Source of the DNA: Castanea sativa
Lineage: Eukaryota; Streptophyta; Magnoliopsida; Fagales; Fagaceae
Assembly: GCF_040712315.1 (NCBI RefSeq)
Contig: NC_134017.1
Location: forward strand, 6,416,001-6,480,000
Direction: 5' to 3'
DNA length: 64,000 bases
Shown: in pieces, positions 9,184-20,746 of the stretch
Numbering within the stretch: position 1 is the stretch's first letter
Layout of the letters: every line of letters begins with the position of its first letter
Notes under the pieces: model-generated
The model's database searches: none
The model's input: the letters and a program-made list of their open reading frames with translations, nothing else
What the model was told of the DNA's origin: nothing
Translations under genes and position numbers: made by a program

Positions 9184-11756
9184 TTACCAAATCCCATAGT
9201 CGGATGTTCCATTTGCATAGCGGGTGATTCTTTTGACCGCTGTTAGGTGGGACTCTTTGGGTGCTGCCTGAGAACGTGCACATACTCTAACACTAAAAGC
9301 TATGTTCAGCCTACTCGCAGTGAGATAGAGGAGACTGCCAATCATGCTCTTGTACAGTGTTGGATCTACTTCCACACTAGCTGGATCAGAGCTCAGTTTT
9401 ACCGAGGAACTCATTGGAGTGAATGCATGTTTCTTGGAGTCTAAACCAAATCTATTTACAAGATTTTTTGCATATTTCTCTTGAGATATGAATATCCTAT
9501 CTTTCCGTTGTTTTACTTGAAGGCCTAAGAAGTAGTTTAGCTCCCCTACCATGCTCATTTCAAATTCCTTCTTCATTTCTTCCGAAAATTCCTGAGCAAG
9601 GATATCAATTGTTGACCCGAATACAATGTCATCCACATATACTTTAGCAACAATGAGAGATTTCTTATCTCATTTGACAAAGAGTGTTTGATCGGCTTGA
9701 CCTCTCTTGAAACCATGATCTAAAGGATATAAGGTGAGACGATCATACCATGCCCTTGATGCTTGCTTTAGCCCATAGAATGCTTTCTTCAATCTTAGCA
9801 TATGGTTCGAAAAATGTGGATCTTGGAACCCCTTTTGTTGCTCAACAAACACTTCTTCATGCAAAAGTCCATTCAAAAGGCACTCTTCACATCCATTTGG
9901 TATAGCTTGAAATTCATAATACACGCTATGGAGAGAAGAATTCGTATTGACTTAAGTCTTGCTACCAGATCAAATGACTCATCAAAGTCCACACCCTCAA
10001 CTTGGGTATATCCTTGAGCCACCAATCTAGACTTATTTTGAACAAATTCACCATCTTCATTGGTCTTGTTTTTAAAAATCCACTTGGTGCCAATTCCATG
10101 TGTGTCTTTGGGCCTCAGAACCAACTCCCATACATCATTTCTAACAAATTGATGTAACTCTTGGTGCATGGATTCTACCCAATTTTCATCTTTCAAAACT
10201 TCTTCCACTTTCTTTGGTTCAAATTGAGCAAGGTAGCAATGATTCACACTATAGCTTAGTCCTCTTCTTAAACGGAGTCCTTCATTCAAATCACCAATTA
10301 TATTGCTTTTGGGATGATTGAGAATGACTCTTGATGAAGGTTTCCTGGAAGTGGAGGGTTCTTTGTTCCCACTCGAAAAAAAAAATCCTATTTCCAATGT
10401 GGCATGATGTGTTCACTGCTTTAGCCCAAAATTTATGTGGAATGTCTTTGTTAAGAAGCATCTCTCTCTCCATCTCTTGAATCACCCGGTTCTTCCTTTT
10501 AATAACCCCATTCTATTGTGGAGACTTTAGGGTTGAGAATTCCTTTTTGATACCATGCTCATTGCAAAATGCTTTAAATTTGACATTCTCAAACTCTTTC
10601 CCATGATCACTCCTGATTTTGACTATGGGAACTCCCTTTTCATTTTGGAGCTTTTTGAATAATCTTTCCATCTTGTCGCATGCCTCCAAATTTTCTTTAA
10701 GGAATTCCACCTAAGAGTATCTTGAGAAATCATCAACCACAACCATGATGTATCTTTTCCCACCCAAGCTTTCCGTTCTCGTTGGACCCATTAGATCCAC
10801 ATGAAGCAACTCCAAAGGGTGAGATGTAGCAACTACATTTACTTTGGGAGGAGTTGATTTAGTTCATTTTCCTAATTGACATGGACCACAAATATTTTTC
10901 TTGATCTTTTCAAATTTCGGAAAACGAATCACAACTTCAAGCTTTGAAACTTTTGCCACTTTCTTGTAATTTGCATGTCCAAAATGTTGGTTTCATAACT
11001 CCAACAGATTTACTTGAGCACTCTGGCATCATACATTTGGCTTGGAAACTATGCCATAGCAATTGTCGGTGGTCCTAATTCCCTTCAAAACTTGCACACC
11101 TTCTTCACTGAGGATTAGACACCCTTTCTTTGAAAATTGAACTAGAAAGTCTTCATCACAAATTTGGGTGATACTCAGGAAGTTTGCTTTCAGTCATTTG
11201 ATATAAAGAACATCGGTCAACAAAGGAAGTCTCGGAATATCAATAGTTCCCTTTCCTAGGACTTGTGAGTGGCTACCATCTCCAAATGTCACATAACCAC
11301 CCTCCATCTCCTTAAGAGTTTTGATGAGTGATTTATCTCTAGTCATGTGCCTTCAACACCCACTGTCAAGATACCACAAACATGAATTAAACACTTTCAA
11401 TGCGGTATGAACAAAAAGACAAGCATGAGAAAAACATTCTTGATTATCAAAGCAAGACTCATCTTCCTTTACACTATTCATGGATGAGTGAAGCTTTCTT
11501 TTCAAAGCATCAAGTTTATTACACAAATTTTTATTCCTTCTCTTATATTTTGCAATTAAGGAATCAGACTAACACAAGCTATTATGAAGCTCATGATTTC
11601 TAAGCATGAGAACAAAGATTCTAGCATGTTTCTTAGACTTGAATAACTCTAGGAGCTCATTGCTAGGACAATCTCTAAAGATGCTCATAGAGTCATTATC
11701 ACAAACACATGAACTACACTTCAAGTTGACCTTTGCCATAGTAACATCCATAGCAA
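9184..11756 (-). pseudogene. Copia A pol polyprotein (PR-IN-RT), RNase H missing
   Basis: Reading the minus strand from 11756 gives, in order: a short gag tail; protease motif DSGCSRHMT (about 11340-11370); the His-Cys integrase zinc region (10870-10990); the integrase core with HVDLMGP (about 10800) and RSDHGKEF (about 10600); then RT (10397-9184) with TKWIFKNK, MDVKSAF, YGLKQASRAWYD and the catalytic YVDDIVFGS (9615-9642). Stops and shifts interrupt it at several places. The integrase DDE glutamate position reads NGVIKRKNR, Lys instead of Glu. Homology ends at DYGIW (9184), exactly where RNase H should begin, so that domain is deleted. Most of gag and the primer site are also gone, because the LTR borders the gag tail almost directly. 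The element is non-autonomous and not expressed as an intact protein. Confidence 0.9.
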
Positions 11757-11800
11757 GATAGGGGGTCTAGGATCACACTACGATAATGAAATCCGGTAAG

Positions 11801-12827
11801 TGTAGAGCTTATTCAAACTCCCAAATAAAAATTATGACTAGATTACTTTTACTCTAACTTAGACTAAGTGCGAAATAAGAGTAAATGAACGCAAACAACT
11901 GATAGCACTAAGCCATATTCATCCATTATCAACAATAAAAGTAAAGCTTAAGAGTAGGGAAGAGAGATGCAAAAACAAGATAACAGTGAGACGTGTTATC
12001 GAAGAGGAAACTAAAGAACTCAGTGAAAAACCTCTCCGCGACCCTCCAAGTCGAAATTGATCTACTAGAGAATAAAGTTGGAGTACATGAATAACAATAG
12101 ACCCTCTAAGCCTAGTCTAACCCATGTACTTGTACCCTCTAAGCTTTTGCTAACAACTAGCTTCTCGAAACCTTATCTTCTCTAGCTTTCCGGATCCCGC
12201 AGTACAGCCCAATTGCATCCGCCAATGAATGGCTCCCTCCAATACTTCTCAATGGCACCAAAATCTCACTTTACACTCCGAATGGGTGTGGTAAGTGTCT
12301 GGGCTATCAACCTCTCAAGAATATAGAAATGGAGAGGTAGGAGTTGAGGCAAATCACAAGGAAATGTGTATATGATTGTGGATACAACAATCTCTAACTC
12401 TCAAGTGTATTTTCTAGGGTTTTCTCTCTGAAAAGCACTCATTATAATTTGTGGGTAATGAGGGTATATATAGTGTGGGTAAAGACTTGGTAAAGCAAAA
12501 CATAACTTTTTGCCAAATAGAGGGTTTCACGAGTACTTTGCGGGATGGCTTTTCCCACAAGACACTCACTAAACCTCTAGCCTGGCATGACTCTTCATCT
12601 TCCAGTCATGTGCACTACACGTGGCTCTTTCGCGAGTAAGCTTCTCGTGAGGCACTCGCGAAATTCACTTATTCATCTTTTTAAGCTTGAGTCTTCACAC
12701 TCTCTCACACTTATCTCTTACAATTAAAAACTCATATGCATACAGGGAAATATGATTGAAGAAATTACAATTAAATTTGGCACGGAATTAAAGCCAACAC
12801 GAAATAGTTTTAAATTACAACTTTACA
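11801..12827 (-). mobile_element. Copia A, 5' LTR
   Basis: This is the second LTR copy of the 3741-12827 element. On the minus strand it starts TGTAAAGTTGTAA and ends near CTCTACA. The TATA box TATATATA is at about 12465-12472 (plus-strand GGGTATATATAGTGTGGG). Inverted CGCGAG-type motifs lie at 12625-12665. No primer binding site follows it, because the adjoining leader and gag are deleted. Confidence 0.85.
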
Positions 12828-13165
12828 GAAAGAAAAAACATTTTCACAAACTCAAGAGTGTTTCATTGAAAAACTCATAGATAGGTTTAATTGGACAAAG
12901 TAAAACCAGTGAGTAGCCCACTTGTAAGTCACTTGAAGCTAAGTTCCAACTTCCAAGCATAGTCTTATAAGTAAAAAAAGAAGATGTAAGAAATGAAGAA
13001 AGTGCCTTATGCATCAGCTTTTGTTAGTTTAATGTATTACATGGTGTGCACGGACAAGTCATAGAAGTTTAAGGACTAACTAATTGTAGACTCTCGCGAT
13101 GCATGAGAATAAATAATTATTTAGTAATTATAATATAATTTATAATTTGTTCTTTACAATTTTTT
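12828..13165. other. Intergenic, no supported feature
   Basis: Flank of copia A. No ORF, TIR or repeat recognised. Confidence 0.5.
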
Positions 13166-13169
13166 GAAC

Positions 13170-13750
13170 ATAATTTGTTCTCCCTAAAAATTAAACAATT
13201 TTTAAAATTGTTTTTCATCTTTCTATCTCTACCAATATATATTATTCTATTATTTTCGGTGTGTTTGATTAATATTATTCCTTTATAAGGTGGTTCATAT
13301 TCTTTGAAATCATGGTATAGTATGCTATGTTTTTCTAATTTTTTTTTGCACAACTAAACTTTTTAAGTTTTAAATAAATTATTCAAAATCTCCATTATCT
13401 TTAAAGAGATTATCTTGATAACCAAAACTCATAACAAACTTTTACTGAATATTTATAATTTATTTTCTAAATTTTATTGTAGATAATTTGTTCTCCTTAA
13501 AAATTAAATAATTTCAAAAAATAATTTTCATCACTCTATTTTACAAATATATAGTTTAATCATTTTTTATGTTTTTAATTGATATTAGATTGTTTTGAAC
13601 TAGTCCATATTTTTCTAACTATTATTATTCATTTAGTATGCATTATATCTTCCAAATTTATTTTGGTACAATTAAAATTTTCAAGTTTTAAACTTATTAT
13701 TTAAATTCTTATTTTGTCAAGGAGATTATTATGATAACCAAAACTTATCA
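13170..13750. repeat. Two-copy tandem duplication, ~312 bp period
   Basis: AATTTGTTCTCCCTAAAAATTAAA near 13172 recurs as AATTTGTTCTCCTTAAAAATTAAA near 13484. CAAGTTTTAAA/AAGTTTTAAA and GATAACCAAAACT recur at the same offset. The copies are AT-rich, diverged and non-coding. Confidence 0.7.
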
Positions 13751-13864
13751 CATAATTACAATTGATATTACTCAAATAATTGATAGTACTCTACTCTTAA
13801 CTCGGATCTCCAAAAAAAATAACTCTCAACCCAAATTTGTATTTTCCTATTCTTAAGTAAATAT

Positions 13865-14290
13865 ACCGAATTGGACCAAATAGACTGAAGTGAACCGAAA
13901 TAGACCTAATGAATCGAAGTTGAGCAAATTGGAATGAATAGTCCGAATTAGACCAAAATGGACCAAATAGACCAAATTGGATAGAATTGATAGAAGTGGG
14001 CTGAATGGACAGAATTGGACAGAATGAATTGAATTGGACCAAAATGGACCGAACTGACAAGAAATGGACCGAGTTGGGATGAATTAGACCGAAATAGACC
14101 GAAGTGGACCTGACAGATGGAATGGACTAAATTGGACTGAATAGATTGAAGTGGACCGAAGTAAACCGAATTGGATCAAAGTAGATCGAATGGACCAAAT
14201 ACATTGAAATGGACTGAAGTAGACTGAATTAGATCGAAGTTAACTGAATGAACCGAATAGATTGAATTTGTTTGAAATAGATCGAACGCC
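13865..14290. repeat. Degenerate minisatellite, GAxTGGACC/GAAxTAGACC units
   Basis: About 425 bp are made of imperfect ~10-bp units of the form (A/T)GGACCGAA(T/G) and (A/T)AGACCGAA, e.g. TGGACCGAAC, TAGACCGAAG, TGGACTGAAT. The repeat leaves long frames open on the minus strand that are not genes. Confidence 0.8.
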
Positions 14291-14393
14291 GATCCGTAAT
14301 TAGCATAGTCAAGATACAATACCAAAACATATAAACCCAAAATATTACTATTATATACATTAATTTTTGGTACTACTACAATTTAGACCATCA

Positions 14394-15728
14394 GCGGATT
14401 TGGGGGAAAATGGGCTTTTGCCCTTAATTTTTAAACTATAAAGCAAAATGCCCCTATTTTGAAACTAAATTTTGTTAAAATCGAGTTTGGTGTAGAACTC
14501 AATATCATTAAAATCGAGTTATATGTATTTTGTGTCACGGTGGAACTTGTTGACGTGGCTTTTTGGAATAAAAAAGGCCATGTAAAACTCGATATTAGTA
14601 AAATCGAGTTTTGCAAAACTTTTTTTAAAAATGCAACTCAATATATATAGTATCGAGTTCTTTGAAATTTTTTTTAAAATAAAGTAGAACTTGATTTTAG
14701 TAAAATCGAGTTCCACACTTCTACTTTATTTTTAAAAAATACAACCTGATGTTTAAGTACAACACACATAAATAACTTGAATATATGTCATTTGGGTTAG
14801 ATAAAAGCTGAAGAAGTAGCTGCACTATCTGAAACTCACCACCACCAAAGGGGAAAAAAAAACCAACAACACCAAATTACTGTCTCTCATCATTTACTCA
14901 AAAAATTCAGCCACTACAACCCATAAAATTCTGCCCACAACTACAAAAGAAAAAACCCCATAGGATTAATCCGAAAAACTACCACCACAACCACTACCAG
15001 CCATCGTACCCATAACCACCACAACCCATAAAATTCAGCCACTGCAACCTATAAGCTTCAGCCCATAACCACACAAAAAAAAAAAAAAAAAACCTACAAC
15101 AACAACCCATAAAACTACCACCACAATAACCACTGGCACAACACATTTTAGGGCATAAAGAGAGTGAGAGAGGTAGAGTCCTGTGTGGTTGTGCATGGAG
15201 GAAAGTGAAGAAAATAGAAAAAGAATGAGACATGGAACATAAAGAAGAGGCTTTGTGTGGAGGAAAATGAAAGAAAAGGAAAAATAAAAAGAAAAGGAAG
15301 AAGCAATGAATGGATGAGAAAAAAGAGAAGGAAGAAGAAGAAGAAGAAGAAGAAGAAGAAGAAGAAAGGTTTTGGGGTTTGGATCCTTAGGAGGCAACGT
15401 GGAAGACTTGTTGCATCCAAGTAAACAAATAAAAAATGTGGAAAACATGCACCAAATAAATTCAAATTTAAAATGTTTGTATATAACTCGATTTTACTAA
15501 AATCGAGTTCTACAAGACTTTTTTTTAATGAAAAAGTCATCAGCGAGTTTCACCGTGGCACAAAGTACACATAGCTCAATTTTAATGATATTAAGTTCTA
15601 CACAAAACTTGATTTTAGTAAAATTGAATTTCAAAATAGGAACACTTTGCTAGATAGCTTCAAAACAAAGACATTTTGCTTCATAGTAAAAAAATAAAGG
15701 GTAAAAACTCATTTTTTCTGCGGATTTG
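14394..15728. mobile_element. Mutator-like element with 9-bp TSD (non-autonomous)
   Basis: The element is 14403-15719 (1317 bp). A perfect 9-bp direct repeat GCGGATTTG flanks it (14394-14402 and 15720-15728). Its ends form long imperfect inverted repeats of about 200 bp. The left end runs GGGGAAAATGGGCTTTTGCC...AAAGCAAAATG. The reverse complement of the right end runs AGAAAAAATGAGTTTTTACC...GAAGCAAAATG. Both then carry several AAAATCGAGTT motifs. 9-bp TSD plus long TIR is the hallmark of MULEs. No transposase is present. The interior (14800-15440) has CCACAACCA-rich, GAA-repeat and low-complexity sequence of unknown origin. Confidence 0.85.
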
Positions 15729-15768
15729 CCACTAGAGTAGCTTTTTGGATAGAGATATGGTTATATAG

Positions 15769-15908
15769 GGCCTGCTTGTTACTATTGTTTAAATAATAGT
15801 TTTCAGTATTTAAACAACATTATACGTACTTTTACACACTTTTTTAACCATATGTATTTTTAAAAAATACAAACAACGTTATAAAAAATCTCTTACCAAA
15901 CGCCGTTC
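15769..15908. mobile_element. Possible small MITE remnant
   Basis: GGGCCTGCTTGTTAC at the left resembles the reverse complement of the right end, CTTACCAAACGCCG. The match is imperfect and no clear TSD is seen. Confidence 0.3.
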
Positions 15909-16149
15909 TATCCTAAAAATGTGTCTTCTTGTTTTGTACTATGTTACTCTTTAACTCTTACAAATTTTGTACTATGTTTCTCTTTTCCAATGACAATACA
16001 CTCAAGCATCGAATAATTAAAAACTACCCAAGCAAGTCAAGTATGCCACATCAAACTTTGTCGTTTTCTAGAAGTGCAACTTCACAATCACCGCGCTTTA
16101 TGGTAATCCGAATAAGTTGTTATTTCTTATAAAAAAAATTGTTATTTAA

Positions 16150-17325
16150 TTAGAGCACTACCATCAGGTGTGCCAAATGCAAAATATTTGGTATTTGGTA
16201 CACCAAACACCAAAAGACCCTTCTCATGAGATGTTCCAAATGTTATAATTTTTGCCGCACGTGAACACTACCGTTCCATCTTTGGAACGGTATGGATGAA
16301 ATTTTTTATTCATTTTCTCTCTCTTCCTTTTTGACTTTCTTTCTTCTTTCTCTTCCTTTATCACTTTCTTTCTTCTCTCTTTTCTCCGCCACTCCCTTCT
16401 TCTCTGTCACTTTCTTCCTTTTTTCTTCTTTTTTCTTCTCTAGAATCTTCAACACTCCCTTTCCTTTTTTTTTTTTTTTTTTCTTTTTTTCCTTTTTTTT
16501 TTCCTATCACTTTACGCCTATGCTAAAAAAATTAATTTTTTATTCATTTTCTCTCTCTTACTTTTTGACTTTCTTTCTTCTCTCTCTCCCTTTATCACTT
16601 TCTTTCTTCTCTCTTTCTTTTTCTTCTTTCTTTTCTCCACCACTCCCTTCTTCTCGGTCACTTTCTTCCTTTTTTCTTCTTCTTTCTTCTCCAGAATCTT
16701 CACCTCTCCCTTCTTCTTCTTCTTTTTTTTTCCCTGTCACACTCTCTCTTTCTTCTTTTTCTCCACCTTGCCATTGAGATCTGCCGTTGCCATTGAGATC
16801 AGCTGTCGCCATGGAGTTCGCCCTCACCAATGAGGTCGACCGGTGGGGTTGGGATTATTTGGGTTTGAGATCGGCGTTTCAAATGATGTGGGGCTGGGAT
16901 TGATGGCTTTTGTGGTGGTGTCCCTCTCTTGTGCACACCGGTGAAGCCACCACCAATGGCCACCTCTCTCTCTTCCATTTATTTCTCATTTTCGTTTTTT
17001 TTTTTTTTCACTTCTTGTTTGTTTGACGGTGTTTGTGTTTTGGTTTTGGGATGGATTTTGTGGTGGTTTTGATGTCTCAAGTGGTGGGTTCTTATTAGTG
17101 GTGGAAGGTTGTGTGGGTGATGGACGGTAGTGGTTGATTTAGTTTTTGTTTTTATTTATTTTTTAATATAGCTAAGTTTTTTTATTATTATATTAATGTG
17201 GCGTAATGTTAGAATGGAAGATCTGATGTATAGCGTATTGTAAAATAATGTGGTCAAATAATAAAGTAGACTTTTGGTGTGTCAAAATGACATTTTTTAT
17301 AGAAGAGCTGATGGTAATGCTCTTT
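16150..17325. mobile_element. Harbinger-like non-autonomous element, copy 1
   Basis: The element is 16153-17322. The left end is GAGCACTACCATCAG and the right end CTGATGGTAATGCTC, inverted repeats matching at 14 of 15. It is flanked by TTA (16150-16152) and TTT (17323-17325, a changed TTA). The interior is very pyrimidine-rich (TTCTTCC, TCTCTC) with an internal duplication, and a GC-richer part at 16790-16960 that looks like captured coding DNA but matches nothing I know. Frames across the T/C tract are not genes. Confidence 0.75.
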
Positions 17326-17611
17326 ATAAACTAAATTTTGTACTATGTTTCTCTTTAACTCTTACATAACAAATATGGAACATGTTTTCTTTGTTTTGTA
17401 CTACGTTTCTCTTTAACTCTTATAGATTTTGTACTAAGCTTCTCTTTTGCATATGACAGTACACTCAAGCATCGAATAATTAAAAACTACTCAATCAAGT
17501 CAAGTATGCCACAACAAACCTTGTCGTCTTTTAGAGGCCCAACGTCACAATCAGCGCGCTTTGTGGCAATCCAAATAAGTTATTATTTCATATAAAAAAA
17601 TTGTTATTTAA

Positions 17612-18738
17612 TTAGAGCACTACTATCAAGTGTATCAAATGCTAAATATTTGGCATTTGGCACACCAAACACCAAAAAACCCTTCTCATTAGATGTTCCA
17701 AATGTTATAATTTTTGTCAAACATGAACAGTACCGTTTCATCTTTGAAACGGTACGGATGAAAATGCTAAAAAAAAAAATTTTATTCATTATCTCTCTCT
17801 TCCTTTTTGACTTTTTTTTATTCTCTCTCTTCCTTTATCACTTTCTTTCTTCTCTCTTTCTTTTTCTTATTTCTTTTCTCTGCCACTCCCTTCTTCTCTG
17901 TCACTTTCTTCCTTCTTTATTCTTCTTTCTTTTTCAAAATCTTCACCTCTCCCTTCTTTTTTTCTCTTTTTTCCTTTTTTCTTTTTTCTATCACTGTGTG
18001 CCTATGCTAAAAAAAATTAATTTTCTATTCATTTTCTCTCTCTTCCTTTTTGACTTTCTTTTTTCTCTCTCTTCCTTTGTCACTTTCTTTCTTCTCTCTT
18101 TCTTTTCTCTGCCACTCCCTTCTTCTCTGTCACTTTCTTCCTTTTTTCTTCTTCTTTCTTCTCTAGAATCTTCACCTCTCCTTTTTTATTTTTTATTTTC
18201 TATCACTTTGCGCCTCTGTGTCTCTCTGTTTTTTTTTTTTTTTTCCTTTTTTCTTGTCACACTTTATTTCTTTTTTTTCCCCACCTTGCTGTTGAGATCA
18301 GCCGTCGCTATGGAGTTCAGCCTCACCGATGAGGTCGATTGGGGGGGCTGGGATTATTTGGGTTTGAGATTGACGTTTCAAACGGTGTGGGGTTGGGATT
18401 GATGGCTTTTGTGGTGGTGTCCCTCTCTTGTGCACACCGGTGAAGCCACCACTAGTGGCCACCGACCTCTCTCTCTTCTATTTATTTCTCTTTTTCGTTT
18501 TTTTTCCCTTCTTGTTTGTCTGATGGTGTTTGTGTTTTGGTTTTGGGATGGATTTTGTGGTGGTTTTGATGTCTTAGGTGGTGGGTTCTTGTGGTAGTGG
18601 TGGAGGGTTGTGGGGGTGATGACCGGTGGTGGTGGGATGTGTGGGTGATGGACAGTAGTGGTTGATTTAATTTTGTTTTATTTATTTTTTTAATATAGCT
18701 GAGTTTTTTTTATAGAAGAGCTGATGGTAATGCTCTTA
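17612..18738. mobile_element. Harbinger-like non-autonomous element, copy 2
   Basis: The element is 17615-18735, with GAGCACTACTATCAA at the left and CTGATGGTAATGCTC at the right. The target duplication TTA is intact on both sides (17612-17614, 18736-18738). It is similar to copy 1 throughout, including the segment starting TGGAGTTC near 18310. Confidence 0.8.
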
Positions 18739-19023
18739 ATAAACTAAATTTTTTACTATGTTTCTCTTTAACTCTTACAGAACAAATATTGAACATGTTT
18801 TCTTTGTTCTTTACTATGTTTCTCTTTAACTCTTATAGATTTTGTACTATGTTTCTCTTTTGCATATGACAGTACACTCAAGCATCGAATAATTAAAAAC
18901 TACTCAATCAAGTCAAGTATGCCACGACAAACCTTGTCGGTTTTTAGAGGCCCAGCGTCACAATCACCGCGCTTTGTGGCAATCCAAATGAGTTGTTATT
19001 TCTTATAAAAAAAAATTGTTATT

Positions 19024-19032
19024 TAATTAATA
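19024..19032. other. Empty target site of the Harbinger-like element
   Basis: In the third array unit the sequence reads TTTAATTAATAAACTA, with one TTA at 19027-19029 and no element. In units 1 and 2 the same flanks are separated by the element. This related empty site confirms the element's ends and its TTA duplication. A TA microsatellite follows directly. Confidence 0.8.
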
Positions 19033-19808
19033 AACTATATATATATATATATATATATTAGAGAAAATCTAATTAGATTTTAATTGAACTCTCAATTTTA
19101 CCCCATGCCTCTCATTTAATTTTTAATTTTTGTGCCAATTGATTTATTGAGTTTAAAAATCGAAGAGTCCAAATCTAATTAGATTTTAAATTAAATTTGA
19201 AATGGGGTTTGAATCCAATTAAATTGAATTGTGTGTATATATAATGAAAAATTATTACATATTTTTAAAATGTATGGTTTAACAAAAATGTAAGTTAAGA
19301 CCATGTATAGTTTGAATATCTTCTAAAAAGAATGTATAATTTGAACCATATAATTGTGATTATTTTTAATTATACCAGTGCATATGAATGGGTTACACAA
19401 TAGTTTTAGTAAAGTTTTGATACTATTTTTATTGAAAATATAAAAAAAAAACTGCCAAAAAAATTAATATATTTTTTCTTTTTTTATAATTTTTTTAAAA
19501 TATATTTTATATACTAATGCCCTTGGGACATTTGGTTAACTTTTTTCCTTAATTATTTTATTTATTTCCTATTTTTTCCCTATTTTCTTGATTAAAAAAA
19601 AAAAGAGTCATATTTTAAGAGGTTACGGCTGAAAATGAGATGGAATCTAAGAAAAGGGTCACATTGATAATTGATTTTATAATATTCAAGGAGGTAAATT
19701 GCAAAGTTTCATAGGAGAAGTAACAATTAGAAAACATCCCACGTTTACCTTTATATGTTTCTCCTTCCTTGTAGTAAAATCCTTAAGTTTCCACTCTCCC
19801 TTCGTTAG

Positions 19809-19967
19809 GAAAATTATTAGCTACTCCATAAGTATTATAAATGCGTACTCCTTCCTCTCACATGAGTGATAGGTCCCACCATGAATTTAATTAGTGAGAC
19901 CCACCATTCATGTAAGAGGAGGGAGTACGCATTTATAGTACTCCGGGAGCATACAATAATTTTTCCC
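19809..19967. mobile_element. Fold-back MITE (~160 bp)
   Basis: Almost the whole element is one imperfect hairpin. ATAAATGCGTACTCC on the left pairs with GGAGTACGCATTTAT on the right. GTGATAGGTCCCACCAT pairs with the GTGAGACCCACCATTCAT side near the centre. The ends are GAAAATTATTAGCTACTCC and the inverse of GGAGCATACAATAATTTTT. No clear TSD was found. Transcripts could fold into long double-stranded RNA. Confidence 0.7.
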
Positions 19968-20611
19968 CTCGTCAACTCTTGAGTGTCATTTTGCGTATAG
20001 TCATGTAGATTAAGATTGATAATTAGTGCATACACGTTATTGCACACAATTTTTCATTTAGTATTGGTAAAGTCCAAGTTACGAGTTTGGTGCAAAAGTG
20101 TGAATGTGTTTACTTTATGTGCAATAATATCTGTGAAATAAACACCACTCAGTGTTTATGTACTATTCTAAATATTGGGATTTTCTGCTTAATATACCAT
20201 GTTTTTCTCTTTCTTCCTTTAGAACAAATATTGCAGAATAAAAGGACAGTTCGCTCAATCACCGAATAATTAATTATTTCAAAAAAAAAAAAAAAAAAAA
20301 AGACACAAAGAGACGCAGCAAAAGTTGTCATTTTACGTGTCACCAACTCCAGAATCACTGGCTTTATTAGCCCAATATGACAATCCAAATAAGTACATAA
20401 ATTTACAGGTCAATAAGAGACCCTTGTCTGTTTTAAAGATTGAAAACCAACTCTGATACTTCCAGACTTCCAGTTACTTCCTAAGGTAACCTATTAATCA
20501 ATAACTCGTGTGTTTGTTTTTTCCTTTTTCTTTTTTCTCATTATTTGTATGTTTGTTTGATTTTTTTTATTTTTTTTACAGTCTTCAGTGGCTAGCAGTT
20601 TCATTTTAACA

Positions 20612-20746
20612 ATGAAGTTGAAGAAGGGCTTCGTGTTTCTCTCATTAAAATGGAAACAAATTTTTAGTGAACGGGAGATACAAGCCATGGTTGTATTTAG
20701 CCTTAGCTTACAAATCATCCTCATCTTGATGGGCTACAAAAGAAAG
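20612..20746 (+). pseudogene. Possible first exon of a DUF4220/DUF594-type membrane protein
   Basis: From ATG 20612, 45 codons encode a short basic start and then FSEREIQAMVVFSLSLQIIL followed by ILMGYKRK, one predicted transmembrane helix. Many plant DUF4220/DUF594 proteins begin with a similar segment (WxxWElxxxVLLSLxLQIxLixxGNRRK). The codons end at AAG|GTTTGT, a plausible splice donor at 20747. Past it the frame runs on to a stop without family similarity. I see no later exon of the family, so this is either a truncated fragment or exon 1 of a gene disrupted downstream by the SINE and MULE insertions. Function of the family is unknown. Confidence 0.4.

Larger units (their letters stand above)
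15945..19040. repeat. Tandem array, ~1.4-1.5 kb units (2 full + 1 short)
   Basis: The segment containing CACTCAAGCATCGAATAATT, AAGTCAAGTATGCCAC and CAATCC(A/G)AATAAG occurs at 16000-16150, 17460-17610 and 18870-19030. Units 1 and 2 each hold a Harbinger-like insert after this segment; unit 3 does not. Between inserts, short TTTGTACTATGTTTCTCTTT-type repeats recur several times. A more diverged relative is at about 20250-20395. Confidence 0.85.

Noticed and set aside
3742..12832. Target duplication around copia A
   Set aside because: GAGCC on the left and GAAAG on the right do not match; the outer LTR end is degraded, so no TSD is claimed.
13080..13800. Possible Helitron (TCTCGCGATGCATGAG near 13092)
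   Set aside because: No matching CTRR end with a 3' hairpin was found, so the call cannot be supported.
13797..14060. 87-codon minus-strand frame
   Set aside because: Product of the GGACCGAAT minisatellite.
14994..15540. Overlapping minus-strand frames up to 137 codons in the MULE interior
   Set aside because: Driven by GAA and CCACAA repeats read in three frames; no family similarity.
16292..18600. Long plus-strand frames rich in Ser, Phe and Leu
   Set aside because: They come from TTCTTCC/TCTCTC tracts inside the Harbinger-like copies; low-complexity composition explains the open frames.
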